Assembly: GCF_003418935.1 (NCBI RefSeq)
Contig: NZ_QVMT01000005.1
Location: forward strand, 186,279 to 250,278
Direction: 5' to 3'
Source: Emticicia sp. C21
GTDB lineage: Bacteria > Bacteroidota > Bacteroidia > Cytophagales > Spirosomataceae
DNA length: 64,000 nucleotides
Shown piece after piece: positions 25,161 through 33,785 of this stretch; positions within the stretch are counted from its first letter, which is position 1; each line of letters starts with the position of its first letter. A program made the position numbers and the translations under genes. The notes under the pieces are model-generated. The model searched no databases. It was not told the DNA's origin and saw only the letters and a program-made list of their open reading frames with translations.

Positions 25161-26612
25161 TTATTCTACTTTGCTAAGCTTTATCGTATTTGTACGATTA
25201 TTTTCCTGTAAAGGCATACTTAGGGTATTAATAAATAAATCTCCGGCTTCTAACTCCCCTTTTTCTACTAGAAAATCGCGGATATTGCCTACTACTTCTT
25301 CTACGCTACGGTCTTTCAGATGATTGTATTTAAACGCATTGATACCTGAATAAAGGCTCAATTGTGTGAGAAGCTTTTCGTTACCTGTAAAAATGAAAGT
25401 ATTAGCTTTTGGTCTGTGGTGAGACAAGCGAACAGCTGTATAACCTGAAGTAGTAATACCAATGATAGCTTTTACACGTAAGTCACGGGCTAATCTGGAT
25501 GCAGTCATTACCACATTGTCATTTTCTTTTTCATCCGATTCGTAGCCTGGCTCTGTAACGCGTGTATGATGGCGGTAATACAATTTCTTGGCATCATTAT
25601 CATGCTCTACTTTCAGAATGGTATTGACCATTGTTTGTACAGCCAGGATTGGATATTTACCTGAAGCACTTTCTGCACTTAGCATCACGGCATCAGCACC
25701 ATCTAATACAGCATTGGCTACGTCACCTACCTCTGCACGAGTCGGGCGTGGGCTATCAATCATGCTTTCAAGCATCTGAGTAGCCACAATAACAGGTTTA
25801 GCTGCCAGATTTGATTTTTCAACCAGACGTTTCTGAATCATAGGCACATCTTCCGATGGAATCTCAACACCCAAATCACCACGAGCTACCATGATAGCGT
25901 CAGTTGCTTCAATGATAGAATCCATATTAGTAACCGCTTCCGGTTTTTCCATTTTAGCAACTACCTTAGCTTCACTACCCTGTTCCTGAATATATTTCTG
26001 GATTTCTAAGATTTCTTCAGCTGTTCTTACAAATGATAGTGCTATCCAGTCTACATCGTTTTTCAAACCGAACTTCAAATCTTCCCAGTCTTTTTCTGTA
26101 ACTGATGGTTGAGAGATATTGGTATTAGGTAGGTTAACCCCTTTTTTTTGTTTCAACAGACCACCATAAACTACTTCGGTAATTACATCCATGCCATCAA
26201 CGCCTACTACTTTTACCTCAAGTTTACCGTCATCCATTAAAATTCTTTCACCCAATTGCACGTCTCTGTACATACCTTTATAAGGTGTACTTACGCGTTG
26301 GGCATTTCCTACTATATCTTCGTTGGTAAAAACTAATTTATCGCCTGCAAAAATCTCAACCCCCTCATTTCCTTTTTCCATCAAACCAATTCTGATTTTC
26401 GGTCCTTGCAAATCCTGTAAGATGGCACATTTGAAACCATGTTCGGCATTTACTTTACGAATACGGTCAATCCGCGCTTGATGGTCTTCGTGTGTCCCAT
26501 GTGAGAAGTTTAAACGGAAAACATTTACGCCTGCTTTGGCTAGTGCCAATAGCATTTCTTCACTTTCTGAAGCAGGTCCGACTGTAGCTACAATTTTGGT
26601 TTTTCTATGCAT
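25161..26612 (-). CDS. pyk: Pyruvate kinase
   Basis: 483 residues from ATG 26612. This start gives MHRKTKIVATVGPAS, the normal family N-terminus; a longer in-frame reading adds 41 AT-coded residues with no similarity. The TIM barrel shows RLNFSHG, the signature with catalytic Lys in AKMEKPEAV, the Mg2+ site MVARGDLGVEIP, and ATQMLESMI. The C-terminal domain (about 370-483) should bind effectors. Converts phosphoenolpyruvate and ADP to pyruvate and ATP, the last step of glycolysis. Monocistronic. Confidence 0.96.
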   Translation of the reverse strand: MHRKTKIVATVGPASESEEMLLALAKAGVNVFRLNFSHGTHEDHQARIDRIRKVNAEHGFKCAILQDLQGPKIRIGLMEKGNEGVEIFAGDKLVFTNEDIVGNAQRVSTPYKGMYRDVQLGERILMDDGKLEVKVVGVDGMDVITEVVYGGLLKQKKGVNLPNTNISQPSVTEKDWEDLKFGLKNDVDWIALSFVRTAEEILEIQKYIQEQGSEAKVVAKMEKPEAVTNMDSIIEATDAIMVARGDLGVEIPSEDVPMIQKRLVEKSNLAAKPVIVATQMLESMIDSPRPTRAEVGDVANAVLDGADAVMLSAESASGKYPILAVQTMVNTILKVEHDNDAKKLYYRHHTRVTEPGYESDEKENDNVVMTASRLARDLRVKAIIGITTSGYTAVRLSHHRPKANTFIFTGNEKLLTQLSLYSGINAFKYNHLKDRSVEEVVGNIRDFLVEKGELEAGDLFINTLSMPLQENNRTNTIKLSKVE

Positions 26613-26649
26613 ATTTAAAATAAAATATTTCTTCGCCTTGAGAATCTCG

Positions 26650-26657
26650 CAAAAATA
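26650..26657 (-). promoter_or_regulatory. Candidate -7 element for pyk
   Basis: Minus-strand TATTTTTG fits TAnnTTTG, 37 bp upstream of pyk; no good -33 seen. If used it rules out the longer pyk start. Confidence 0.3.
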
Positions 26658-26930
26658 ATAACTATTTATGAGAATTACCGAATAAAGTATTTTGAAATCT
26701 ATAATTAAGATTTTGCCAAAATAAAAAATAAACAAGATAAGTAGTTTATATTCAGTTATTTAAAGCTCTGTTAAGTTTTAATAAAGAAAGCGTTTGAGTT
26801 TGTTAAATTATAAAAATAGTCTTTAATACCTGATTGAAAGTATTAATAAATGAGAAAAAACGATTAATCTTTCATAGAACGCTAATTGGATTAAAGTAAG
26901 AAATGGCATTTGAAAAAAAAGTGCAGATTC

Positions 26931-26961
26931 TTTGCCAAAAAAAAATATTCTACTAAATTTG
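26931..26961 (+). promoter_or_regulatory. Bacteroidota-type promoter of the leuA leader
   Basis: TTTG (26931-26934), a 19-bp spacer and TAAATTTG (26954-26961) match the consensus. Transcription would start near 26968, about 250 nt before leuA and just ahead of the leader peptide ORF. Confidence 0.7.
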
Positions 26962-26985
26962 TGTCCTTGGAAAATTCAAAAACAA

Positions 26986-27042
26986 TTGAAACAAACCGCA
27001 TTCGCAATTTCACTTCTCCTTCTACTCAGCTTTACAGTGTGA
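26986..27042 (+). CDS. Leucine-rich leader peptide of leuA
   Basis: An 18-codon ORF starting with TTG: MKQTAFAISLLLLLSFTV. Codons 10-14 are five successive Leu codons (CTT CTC CTT CTA CTC, 27013-27027), all of the CUN type including CUA and CUC, which look scarce in this AT-rich genome. It lies between a consensus promoter and a strong terminator, upstream of leuA, exactly as expected of an attenuation leader. Ribosome stalling at these codons under leucine-charged tRNA shortage would free the antiterminator. The start codon is a weak point: no ATG or Shine-Dalgarno, but leaderless or weak SD initiation is normal in this phylum. Confidence 0.75.
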   Translation: MKQTAFAISLLLLLSFTV

Positions 27043-27105
27043 GAAACGGAGACTTTGTATAAATCAAAAGCCCTTTCTTGCACTCGGTGAGAAAGGGCTT
27101 TTTTT
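27013..27105 (+). promoter_or_regulatory. Leucine transcription attenuator upstream of leuA
   Basis: Four segments can be drawn. Segment 1, CTCCTTCT (27016-27023, in the Leu codons), can pair with AGAA..GGAG (27042-27051). Segment 2, GAGAAACGG (27041-27049), can pair with segment 3, CCCTTTCTT (27071-27079), in 8 of 9 positions (one G:U, one C:C mismatch). Segment 3 otherwise pairs with segment 4 to form the terminator. The 1:2, 2:3 and 3:4 alternatives are the classical attenuator logic. The leader stop codon (27040-27042) overlaps segment 2, so a ribosome that finishes the leader masks it and allows termination. Confidence 0.7.
27067..27105 (+). terminator. Attenuator terminator hairpin
   Basis: AAGCCCTTTCT pairs with AGAAAGGGCTT over 11-13 bp with a short loop, followed by seven T residues. 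It lies 112 bp before the leuA start codon, so it is an upstream regulatory terminator rather than the end of a larger gene. Confidence 0.88.
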
Positions 27106-27217
27106 GCGAGTAATAGCAGATTTAAATATTGTTATTCTGACTTTGCAGTTCGAAGCATAATTTTTAGATATGCTCTATAAAGAAGTAGTACAAAATAACT
27201 AAACACCTCATTCAGCG

Positions 27218-28372
27218 ATGAGCCAAAAGATTTATGTTTTCGACACCACCTTACGAGATGGAGAACAAGTTCCCGGTTGTCAGTTAACAACCGATGAAAA
27301 GGTAATGATTGCCAAGCAACTCGAAAAACTGGGTGTCGATATTATTGAAGCAGGGTTCCCTATTTCAAGCCCGGGTGATTTCAAATCGGTTGTGGAAGTA
27401 TCTAAAGCCGTAACAGAGCCAACCGTTTGTGCCTTGTCAAGAGCGGTTAAAGGCGATATTGAGGCAGCTGCAGAAGCCCTGAAATTTGCTAAGCGCCCAC
27501 GTATCCATACCGGAATCGGGGCATCTGATATCCACATCAAACATAAATTTAACAGTACCCGCGAGCAGATTATTGAACAAGCTATTGCAGCAGTAAAGCA
27601 TGCGAAAAAGTTTGTAGAAGACGTAGAGTTCTATGCAGAAGACTCTGGTCGTGCTGATTTAGAGTTTTTAGCAAAACTAACCGACGAGGTAATCAAAGCA
27701 GGTGCAACTGTAGTAAACTTGCCGGATACAACCGGATATGTATTGCCTCACGAAATGTTTGAGCGTATTTCATATATCATGAATAACGTACCAAATATTG
27801 ATAAGGCTATCATTTCAATGCATAACCATAACGATTTAGGCTTGGCTACAGCTAATACAATAGCCGGAATTCAGGCTGGCGCAAGACAGGTAGAGGTAAC
27901 GATAAATGGTATTGGTGAGCGTGCAGGAAATACTTCATTAGAAGAAGTAGCGATGATTCTGAAAGTACATAAATCTTTAGGACTCCATACGAATATTGAA
28001 AGTACATTGCTCTCTCCTTTGAGTAATCTGGTTTCTCAAACCATGAGAATGCCTGTACAAGCCAATAAAGCGATTGTAGGACGTAATGCCTTTGCTCACT
28101 CTTCTGGGATCCATCAGGATGGTTTCTTGAAGCATACAGAAAACTATGAAATTATCAATCCGCAGGAAGTGGGTGTTGATAAATCATCTATTGTGTTGAC
28201 AGCCAGAAGCGGCCGCCATGCTCTGAAGCATCGTCTTGAGATGCTAGGCTTCAAGTTGGAGAAACCTGAAATTGATGATGCTTACAGCCGTTTCTTGGAT
28301 TTGGCCGATAGAATCAAAGAAGTAAATGATAAAGACCTGGTTATCTTGATGAAAGAAACCGTTTCTGCATAA
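27218..28372 (+). CDS. leuA: 2-isopropylmalate synthase, short form without regulatory domain
   Basis: 384 residues. It condenses acetyl-CoA with 2-oxoisovalerate, the first committed step of leucine synthesis. HMGL-like TIM barrel: [11 protein letters not shown] with Arg13, Asp14 and Glu16; SMHNHNDLG with metal ligands His202 and His204; NGIGERAGN; and the [11 protein letters not shown] segment. The chain stops after the linker subdomains, so the C-terminal LeuA allosteric domain that binds leucine in the about 520-640-aa enzymes is missing. Homocitrate and citramalate synthases are related, but the upstream leucine attenuator supports LeuA. Monocistronic, ending in a terminator; no leuBCD nearby. 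Confidence 0.88.
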   Translation: MSQKIYVFDTTLRDGEQVPGCQLTTDEKVMIAKQLEKLGVDIIEAGFPISSPGDFKSVVEVSKAVTEPTVCALSRAVKGDIEAAAEALKFAKRPRIHTGIGASDIHIKHKFNSTREQIIEQAIAAVKHAKKFVEDVEFYAEDSGRADLEFLAKLTDEVIKAGATVVNLPDTTGYVLPHEMFERISYIMNNVPNIDKAIISMHNHNDLGLATANTIAGIQAGARQVEVTINGIGERAGNTSLEEVAMILKVHKSLGLHTNIESTLLSPLSNLVSQTMRMPVQANKAIVGRNAFAHSSGIHQDGFLKHTENYEIINPQEVGVDKSSIVLTARSGRHALKHRLEMLGFKLEKPEIDDAYSRFLDLADRIKEVNDKDLVILMKETVSA

Positions 28373-28393
28373 GAATAATAGGACAAAATTCTG

Positions 28394-28430
28394 AAAAGGG
28401 CTTGTTGAATCGTTCATCAAGCCTTTTTTT
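28394..28430 (+). terminator. Rho-independent terminator of leuA
   Basis: AAAAGGGCTTG pairs with CAAGCCTTTTT (one G:U), then a T run. It isolates leuA from the downstream peptidase gene. Confidence 0.8.
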
Positions 28431-28481
28431 GTTTACTTTGCATAGATAAATCTTACAATAAACCCCACTTCATCAAACTCC

Positions 28482-29525
28482 ATGACTGACCGTCGCCATT
28501 TTCTCAATACTACTTTATTAGCAAGCTTGGGCTTGACTAATATGAATTTTGCATTCAGAGATACGAAAGCTAAAACCCTGAAACCTACTGCCCTGAAAAA
28601 AGGTGATACGATTGGTTTGGTTTGCCCCGCTTATTCAGCTTTTGTGAAAGAAGATGTACAGATAACCATCGAAAGTCTGGAAGTACTTGGATTTAAAGTG
28701 AAAAAGGGCGACCATATATTTGATAGATATGGGTATCTGGCAGGTAGTGACGAAGACCGTGCAGCTGATATTAACAAAATGTTTGCCGATAAAAGCATTA
28801 ATGGCATCATGGCTATGCACGGCGGCTGGGGTTGTGCAAGAATATTACCACTTTTAGATTATAAAACCATTCAACAGAACCCAAAGGTTTTTATTGGCTA
28901 TAGTGATATTACAGCCTTGTTGTTGGGTATTTTTGCTAAAGCAGGTCTTGTTACCTTTCATGGCCCGGTAGGTTCATCTACATGGAATAATTTCTCAGTT
29001 GAAAACTTCAGGAATATGCTAATAGAAGGTAGTATTGTACAGATGAACAATCCGACCAAGAAAGGAGACAATCTAGTGCAAGTTGACGACAGAATTTATA
29101 CGATTAATGGAGGAAAAGCTACTGGTCGATTAATTGGGGGTAACCTCACTGTATTAAGCCATATTGTAGGCTCCCCTTATGTACCTGATTTTAAAGGTAA
29201 TATTCTGTTTTTAGAAGATGTAGGCGAAGATATTTACCGTATCGACCGGATGATTACCCAATTGAAAATTGCCGGCTTATTGAGTCAACTTTCAGGTTTC
29301 GTATTCGGTAAATGTACTGATTGTCCGCCATCAAAAGGCGGCTATGGCTCATTGACAATGGAAGATATTTTTGAAGATCATATCAAGCCTTTAAAAATAC
29401 CATCCTTTTCAGGTGCAATGATAGGGCATATTAAAGATAAATTTACTGTTCCGGTTGGCTTGGAAGCTACCATTGATGCTGGGGTTGGAAGTATTACATT
29501 GAGTGAGGCAGCGGTTAATAAATGA
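28482..29525 (+). CDS. LD-carboxypeptidase (peptidase family S66)
   Basis: 347 residues. The N-terminus RRHFLNTTLLASLG (4-17) looks like a Tat or Sec signal, so the enzyme is exported. The S66 triad is visible: Ser141 in IGYSDIT, Glu245 in FLEDVGED, His316 in IGHIKD. Nucleophile-elbow context GGWGCARILPLLDY also matches. S66 enzymes remove the terminal D-Ala from muramoyl tetrapeptides during peptidoglycan recycling (LdcA-type), although exported members may act on the sacculus or on microcin-like peptides. Convergent with the haem-binding gene across a palindromic repeat. Confidence 0.9.
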   Translation: MTDRRHFLNTTLLASLGLTNMNFAFRDTKAKTLKPTALKKGDTIGLVCPAYSAFVKEDVQITIESLEVLGFKVKKGDHIFDRYGYLAGSDEDRAADINKMFADKSINGIMAMHGGWGCARILPLLDYKTIQQNPKVFIGYSDITALLLGIFAKAGLVTFHGPVGSSTWNNFSVENFRNMLIEGSIVQMNNPTKKGDNLVQVDDRIYTINGGKATGRLIGGNLTVLSHIVGSPYVPDFKGNILFLEDVGEDIYRIDRMITQLKIAGLLSQLSGFVFGKCTDCPPSKGGYGSLTMEDIFEDHIKPLKIPSFSGAMIGHIKDKFTVPVGLEATIDAGVGSITLSEAAVNK

Positions 29526-29539
29526 TTCAAAAGTATATT

Positions 29540-29653
29540 TTGCCACAATGTACACGATTAAAAGCATAGGGACACCTAGTCAATGTTACATAATAGGCTT
29601 GCTTCATTAAATTGTGTAACATTGACTGGGCGCCCTTGTGTACATTGTGGCAA
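29540..29653. repeat. Palindromic intergenic repeat, copy 1
   Basis: A 114-bp inverted-repeat element. Outer arms TTGCCACAATGTACAC (29540-29555) and its exact complement (29638-29653) pair over 16 bp. Inner arms AGTCAATGTTACA (29578-29590) and complement (29615-29627) pair over 13 bp, with partly paired AGGG/CCCT between. It fills the gap between two convergent genes, so it may also act as a terminator. A diverged copy is at 45734-45818. MITE-like or REPIN-like in form; no flanking target-site duplication was obvious. Confidence 0.85.
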
Positions 29654-29671
29654 TTTTATTTATATGCGATT

Positions 29672-30181
29672 TTAATTAGCAGGGGATGGGGTTCTTCTCT
29701 TAAGCACCAAACTATCAGCCGGATAACTGGCTTTTAATGTATCCATTTGTGCCTTCGCCCAATCAATAATAGCTTTTCTTTCTTCATCGCTTAGATTAGC
29801 TTCCTTATGCATACCCAGATAAGTATAAGATGGTAAAGGCATTTCCTTATCCTCAATCATCTCTATGATTTCTTCAAATTTATGGTTCTGAATGGCAATC
29901 GGAAGCAAGGTAAAGGTAGAAAAATTAAGGTGGTATTTGCCACCGTTTACATGAGCATTCAACCAGCTAGCCTCAGGTTGTATCTCCGAATACCATGGAT
30001 AGGTAGTTTTATTACTGTGGCAATCATTACAAGCCACTTCTAATAAATGATTGACATTAGCTGGAATGGTATATTTAGTAGAAATATCATGCGTTTTATC
30101 ATTCGATTCATTTTTTTCCGGGCGAATAAATTGCATGAGTATCAGAACGATACCGAGCCCTAATAGGGTTTTCTTTTTCAT
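29672..30181 (-). CDS. Exported haem-binding-domain protein
   Basis: 169 residues. An N-terminal hydrophobic helix (5-18) acts as signal anchor. A single c-type haem motif, CNDCH (51-55), sits in a domain resembling the Haem_bd family of Bacteroidota; conserved neighbours include YPWYSEIQP and MPLPSYTYLG. Probably a periplasmic electron carrier or haem sensor. Monocistronic. Confidence 0.85.
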   Translation of the reverse strand: MKKKTLLGLGIVLILMQFIRPEKNESNDKTHDISTKYTIPANVNHLLEVACNDCHSNKTTYPWYSEIQPEASWLNAHVNGGKYHLNFSTFTLLPIAIQNHKFEEIIEMIEDKEMPLPSYTYLGMHKEANLSDEERKAIIDWAKAQMDTLKASYPADSLVLKRRTPSPAN

Positions 30182-30314
30182 AATGGTAATAGATTAGTGT
30201 TTGGAATATTTCTGCAATCAATAGATAGGGGTATTCATGTATAAATATAAGATTTGCGAGTGATAACTAATGTTTAGTAAGAAATTTTGTTTTTAAACCC
30301 TTTAATATAAAATT

Positions 30315-30348
30315 AAAAACCCTTTCAAGTCTTCTTGAAAGGGTTTTT
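30315..30348. terminator. Bidirectional rho-independent terminator
   Basis: AAAAACCCTTTCAAG pairs with CTTGAAAGGGTTTTT around a short loop. It ends the M14 peptidase gene on the minus strand. Confidence 0.85.
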
Positions 30349-30367
30349 ACTGATACCTCAATACTGA

Positions 30368-32899
30368 TTATTCTTCCCCAACAAATCTTCCTCCACCAAT
30401 AATATGACCAAAGAAAAGGGTATTCAGGAATAGTTTATTTGTACCATACCAGAATGCTCTGAAATTTGGGTTTTCAGACATTAATATGATTTTGCCTGCA
30501 CCTAAATTCTGGGTAATAACGGCAGGTGAGTTCTTAATTAATGCCTCATTTTTAGGATGAACATATCCCGCAATCAATGGATTATTTGTAAAAATAAGCG
30601 GTGTATTATAAGGATTTTTAGTGTCTTCAAAGAAAATGTTGTTGTCTTTAAATAAAGCCAGTTTATCTTGTGTATAACCAAAGCAAATTGGGTGAGTCGG
30701 GTCTATTTTCGCCTCAAATATAGTACCTGCTGTTTCCATAGCTCCGGTAAATTTCTCTTGCAATACATAAGGGCGCTTTTCATTGCCATCATTGGTTGGA
30801 CGAGCCTTAACAGTTATGGATGCTATTTTCTTATTAGCCGCCCATTCAGCGCCTTCAGTCATGGCTACTAATACGCCACCGCCTTGCACAAAGCGTTTGA
30901 TTTTTTCGTCTGATAGATTGTTATAGCCGCCACCTGCCATCACTATGTGGGTGTATTTATCCAGATTCACGCGATTCGCCGTTTCAATATCAGAGGTGGT
31001 AAGCGGAATATTAATTCTTGTATCCAGCAGATGCCATATTTCTCCTGCATCGTTGGCATTCACACCCGGCCCGGCTAACATCAATACTTTAGGCTGTCTC
31101 AAACGGCGGAATTTTTCACTACCTAAATCAATACCGTTTGGTGTTAAGCCTGTTACAGTCGCATAAAAATCAACGCCATCTCTTTCAGCAAGGGTTTTCA
31201 ATACATCACTTGGGTCGCTGCCATTACAGACAACCTGAATCGTCCCATAATCAAACTTCTGCTCTTTGCCATTGACAATGGCTGTTAAGGGCTCAACGGC
31301 TACTTTTAAGGTATAACCTTTTTTGAGCAATTCATAAGCTGTTCTTGGGGCATAATAGCTATTCCATTCAAAGAAATAAGCATAAGTGCTACTACCAATT
31401 ACTTTACCTTTTGGAAAGTCATTTATACTTACTTTTTCACCTAAGGAAACAGAGCCTTTGGCTTCTGCTGTTGGCGTATTCATACAATATTGGAGCGACC
31501 ATGCCGAAATATCGTAGAAAAGACTGTCTTCAAACTTCGTACGTTTCTCAAACATAGATTTGATTAATCTATGTTGTGGCTGATTCATTGGCACGGCATA
31601 AGAAGTGTTTTTATCGAATGAAGTGCCATCAATGGTTTCGTCTTTGCCCAGTTTATATACATCAATCTGGTTTCTTTTCAGCATATTCACCATTTCCCAG
31701 GTTTTCACGGCGTCTTTACTTCCTCCAAAAACATAGGCTTTTACGGCATTAGTAGAGTTTTCTTTGTAGAAATTACGCATATGATCTAATAGCTCTACAC
31801 GCATAGCTCTGGCCGCTTTCAGAGTCGACATAGTGGCTGATACCTGATTACGAATCGTAAAAGGAAAACTTAACAAACCATTTGATGTTTCCTGCAAATG
31901 CCCACGTGAAGAAGCCTGTTCAAACAAAATACCAATAGAACCATTCACGTCAGGCAAGGTAGACCCTTTGCCATAATAGAAATCATCATAATTTTCTTGA
32001 GTATAATATGCTGAATTAATCTTATCTAAGCCTGCCGCATGGAATTTGCCGATTTTAGCAGTTAATTCGATATTGCTTTTAGGCGTCAAGGGATGCGTAC
32101 GGGCAGGGATACCGGGTTGAAAGAAGAAAGAAGAGGCGCTGCCCATCTCATGGTGGTCGGTCAATATATTCGGTCTCCACTCATAGAATTTTACCAGACG
32201 GCCTTTACTTTCAGGCATTTGTTGATAGAGCCAGTCACGGTTTAAATCAAACCAATAGTGATTGGTACGTCCACCTGGCCATGTTTCACTGAACTCACGA
32301 CTATTGATATCACTTACCAGGGTTGTACTTCTATTGATATTTACCCATGTTGCAAAACGGTTTCCCCCATCAGCATTGATACATGGGTCTATTAAAATAA
32401 CAGCTTCATTTAGTAAAGAATCTACACCTGCTCCTTGCGCAGCAGCCAGATAATAAGCCGACATCAGGTTTGAATTTGTACCACTAGCCTCATTCCCATG
32501 CACGGAATAACCCATCCATACCACAATAGGCATTTTCCTGGTATCTACACTGCCCGATTGTGAGGGATTCACTAATTTCTGATGTTCTGATTTTATCTGC
32601 TCCAATTGAGAATGGTTTTTCGGAGAAGTAACGGTCAGCAGCAAAAGCTCACGGTTTTCAAAAGTTTTGCCATAAATCTCAACCTTGAACCTATCTGATA
32701 AACGAGCTAATTCTCTCATATAAGCGTATTGTTCGTAGGGTGTTACGTGTTGCTCACCTACCTGATAGCCCAGGAATTGTTTCGGGGTCGGAATTTTAGG
32801 GTCATAGGTTACGTCCTGCGGCAAATAATAATTATCCGCTACTTGTCCGTAAGCGCATAAGTTTACAATGATGAAGAGTAAGAGTAGTACTTTTTTCAT
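30368..32899 (-). CDS. Secreted zinc carboxypeptidase (peptidase family M14)
   Basis: 843 residues. Signal peptide 1-19 (CAYGQ). The M14 catalytic domain (about 50-350) has the zinc HxxE motif in SVHGNEASG (His134, Glu137), substrate-binding NADGGNRF, FDLNRDW and a third His in LTDHHEMGS (249/250). The remaining 450 residues form accessory domains, including a glutamine-amidotransferase-like Rossmann section (VMAGGGYNNLSDEKIKRFV) that may shape substrate access. Extracellular peptide degradation is the likely role. A large, common family in Bacteroidota. Monocistronic. Confidence 0.92.
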   Translation of the reverse strand: MKKVLLLLFIIVNLCAYGQVADNYYLPQDVTYDPKIPTPKQFLGYQVGEQHVTPYEQYAYMRELARLSDRFKVEIYGKTFENRELLLLTVTSPKNHSQLEQIKSEHQKLVNPSQSGSVDTRKMPIVVWMGYSVHGNEASGTNSNLMSAYYLAAAQGAGVDSLLNEAVILIDPCINADGGNRFATWVNINRSTTLVSDINSREFSETWPGGRTNHYWFDLNRDWLYQQMPESKGRLVKFYEWRPNILTDHHEMGSASSFFFQPGIPARTHPLTPKSNIELTAKIGKFHAAGLDKINSAYYTQENYDDFYYGKGSTLPDVNGSIGILFEQASSRGHLQETSNGLLSFPFTIRNQVSATMSTLKAARAMRVELLDHMRNFYKENSTNAVKAYVFGGSKDAVKTWEMVNMLKRNQIDVYKLGKDETIDGTSFDKNTSYAVPMNQPQHRLIKSMFEKRTKFEDSLFYDISAWSLQYCMNTPTAEAKGSVSLGEKVSINDFPKGKVIGSSTYAYFFEWNSYYAPRTAYELLKKGYTLKVAVEPLTAIVNGKEQKFDYGTIQVVCNGSDPSDVLKTLAERDGVDFYATVTGLTPNGIDLGSEKFRRLRQPKVLMLAGPGVNANDAGEIWHLLDTRINIPLTTSDIETANRVNLDKYTHIVMAGGGYNNLSDEKIKRFVQGGGVLVAMTEGAEWAANKKIASITVKARPTNDGNEKRPYVLQEKFTGAMETAGTIFEAKIDPTHPICFGYTQDKLALFKDNNIFFEDTKNPYNTPLIFTNNPLIAGYVHPKNEALIKNSPAVITQNLGAGKIILMSENPNFRAFWYGTNKLFLNTLFFGHIIGGGRFVGEE

Positions 32900-32951
32900 G
32901 AAAAATGGGGTAGTTTATTTAGCAATTAAGCACTTTTCTGCCTAAAAATAC

Positions 32952-32978
32952 AAAAAGCCTCTGACACAGAGGCTTTTT
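32952..32978. terminator. Rho-independent terminator
   Basis: GCCTCTG/CAGAGGC stem with a 3-nt loop flanked by A and T tracts. It fits the end of the DksA-like gene on the minus strand, about 105 bp past its stop. Confidence 0.75.
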
Positions 32979-33084
32979 GTATAGACAAAGAATCTACAAA
33001 CCTTAAAAATGCGGTTCAAAGAGTGTAGTTAACACCTTTTCTCTTCTATTTTAAGGAATCTATTTAATAAGGTGGTCGAAAGAA

Positions 33085-33474
33085 TTAGTTCGACGCTTTT
33101 AATTTAGCTTCAATAGTTTGCTGCGTGTGCGGCACCGCTCTTAAGCGTTCTTTTGGTATCAGCTTACCAGTATCTTTACAAATACCGTAGGTACCATTTT
33201 TAATCCGGATTAATGCAGCTTCCAATTGTTGAGCAAACTTTTGTAAACGTCCAGCCGATTGACTCAATTGTTCTTTTTCACTTACATCAGCGCCATCTTC
33301 CAGTAATTTTGTGCTGCTTGATGTGTAATCAGTACCATTGTCATTTTTACGACTTAGCGTTTCCTTAATAAAGTTCAACTCATTTCTTGTTGCTTCCAAT
33401 TTGTTGGTAATGATTACCTCAAATTCCCTCAGTTCTTCTTCTGAATAACGGGTTTTTTCTTCAACTACGGCCAT
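33085..33474 (-). CDS. TraR/DksA-family regulator with degenerate zinc finger
   Basis: 129 residues. An N-terminal coiled coil (about 10-90) and a C-terminal globular part match DksA/TraR proteins, which enter the RNA polymerase secondary channel and modulate stringent-response promoters. The zinc finger is degenerate: only Cys99 of the four Cys remains (GICKDTGKLIPKERL), the others being replaced, as is frequent in Bacteroidota. The tip acidic residues could not be assigned with certainty. Monocistronic with a consensus promoter. Confidence 0.85.
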   Translation of the reverse strand: MAVVEEKTRYSEEELREFEVIITNKLEATRNELNFIKETLSRKNDNGTDYTSSSTKLLEDGADVSEKEQLSQSAGRLQKFAQQLEAALIRIKNGTYGICKDTGKLIPKERLRAVPHTQQTIEAKLKASN

Positions 33475-33526
33475 AATCGTAATGCAGTAAATTGTTAAAT
33501 TGGGTACATGCTCTAAAAAAACGCCA

Positions 33527-33558
33527 CAAAGATAGCGTTTTTCGCCCGTTTTAACAAC
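33527..33558 (-). promoter_or_regulatory. Bacteroidota-type promoter for the DksA-like gene
   Basis: Minus strand: GTTG (33555-33558), 20-bp spacer, TATCTTTG (33527-33534). The -7 element is full, the -33 has TTG. It lies 52 bp upstream of the gene. Confidence 0.55.
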
Positions 33559-33739
33559 CGCTTAATTAAAATATTGGCAAACCATCAAAAAAATTTATTT
33601 AAAGGTAATGAGTCGAAAACAGTAAATTATTTGGCGAAGTAGAAAATTGTCAGTTTAAGACATAAGTAGATACTTTAAAATTAAGAGAAAGTTATGATTT
33701 TGTAAAATTTCACAATTTTAAGAAATACTTTCTTTTTTC

Positions 33740-33747
33740 TAAGTTTG
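33740..33747 (+). promoter_or_regulatory. Candidate -7 element for glutamate dehydrogenase
   Basis: TAAGTTTG fits TAnnTTTG, 38 bp before the gene. The expected -33 region is TTTT/TTTA rather than TTTG, so it is a partial promoter. The 311-bp divergent gap 33475-33785 holds this and the DksA-like promoter. Confidence 0.45.
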
Positions 33748-33785
33748 CACCCTAAAAATAATCATCAACAATAGAAAATCCTGTT

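Noticed and set aside
26613-26735. Extended N-terminus of pyruvate kinase
   Set aside because: The added 41 residues are AT-coded, hydrophobic and not family-like; the canonical start MHRKTKIVATVG is at 26612.
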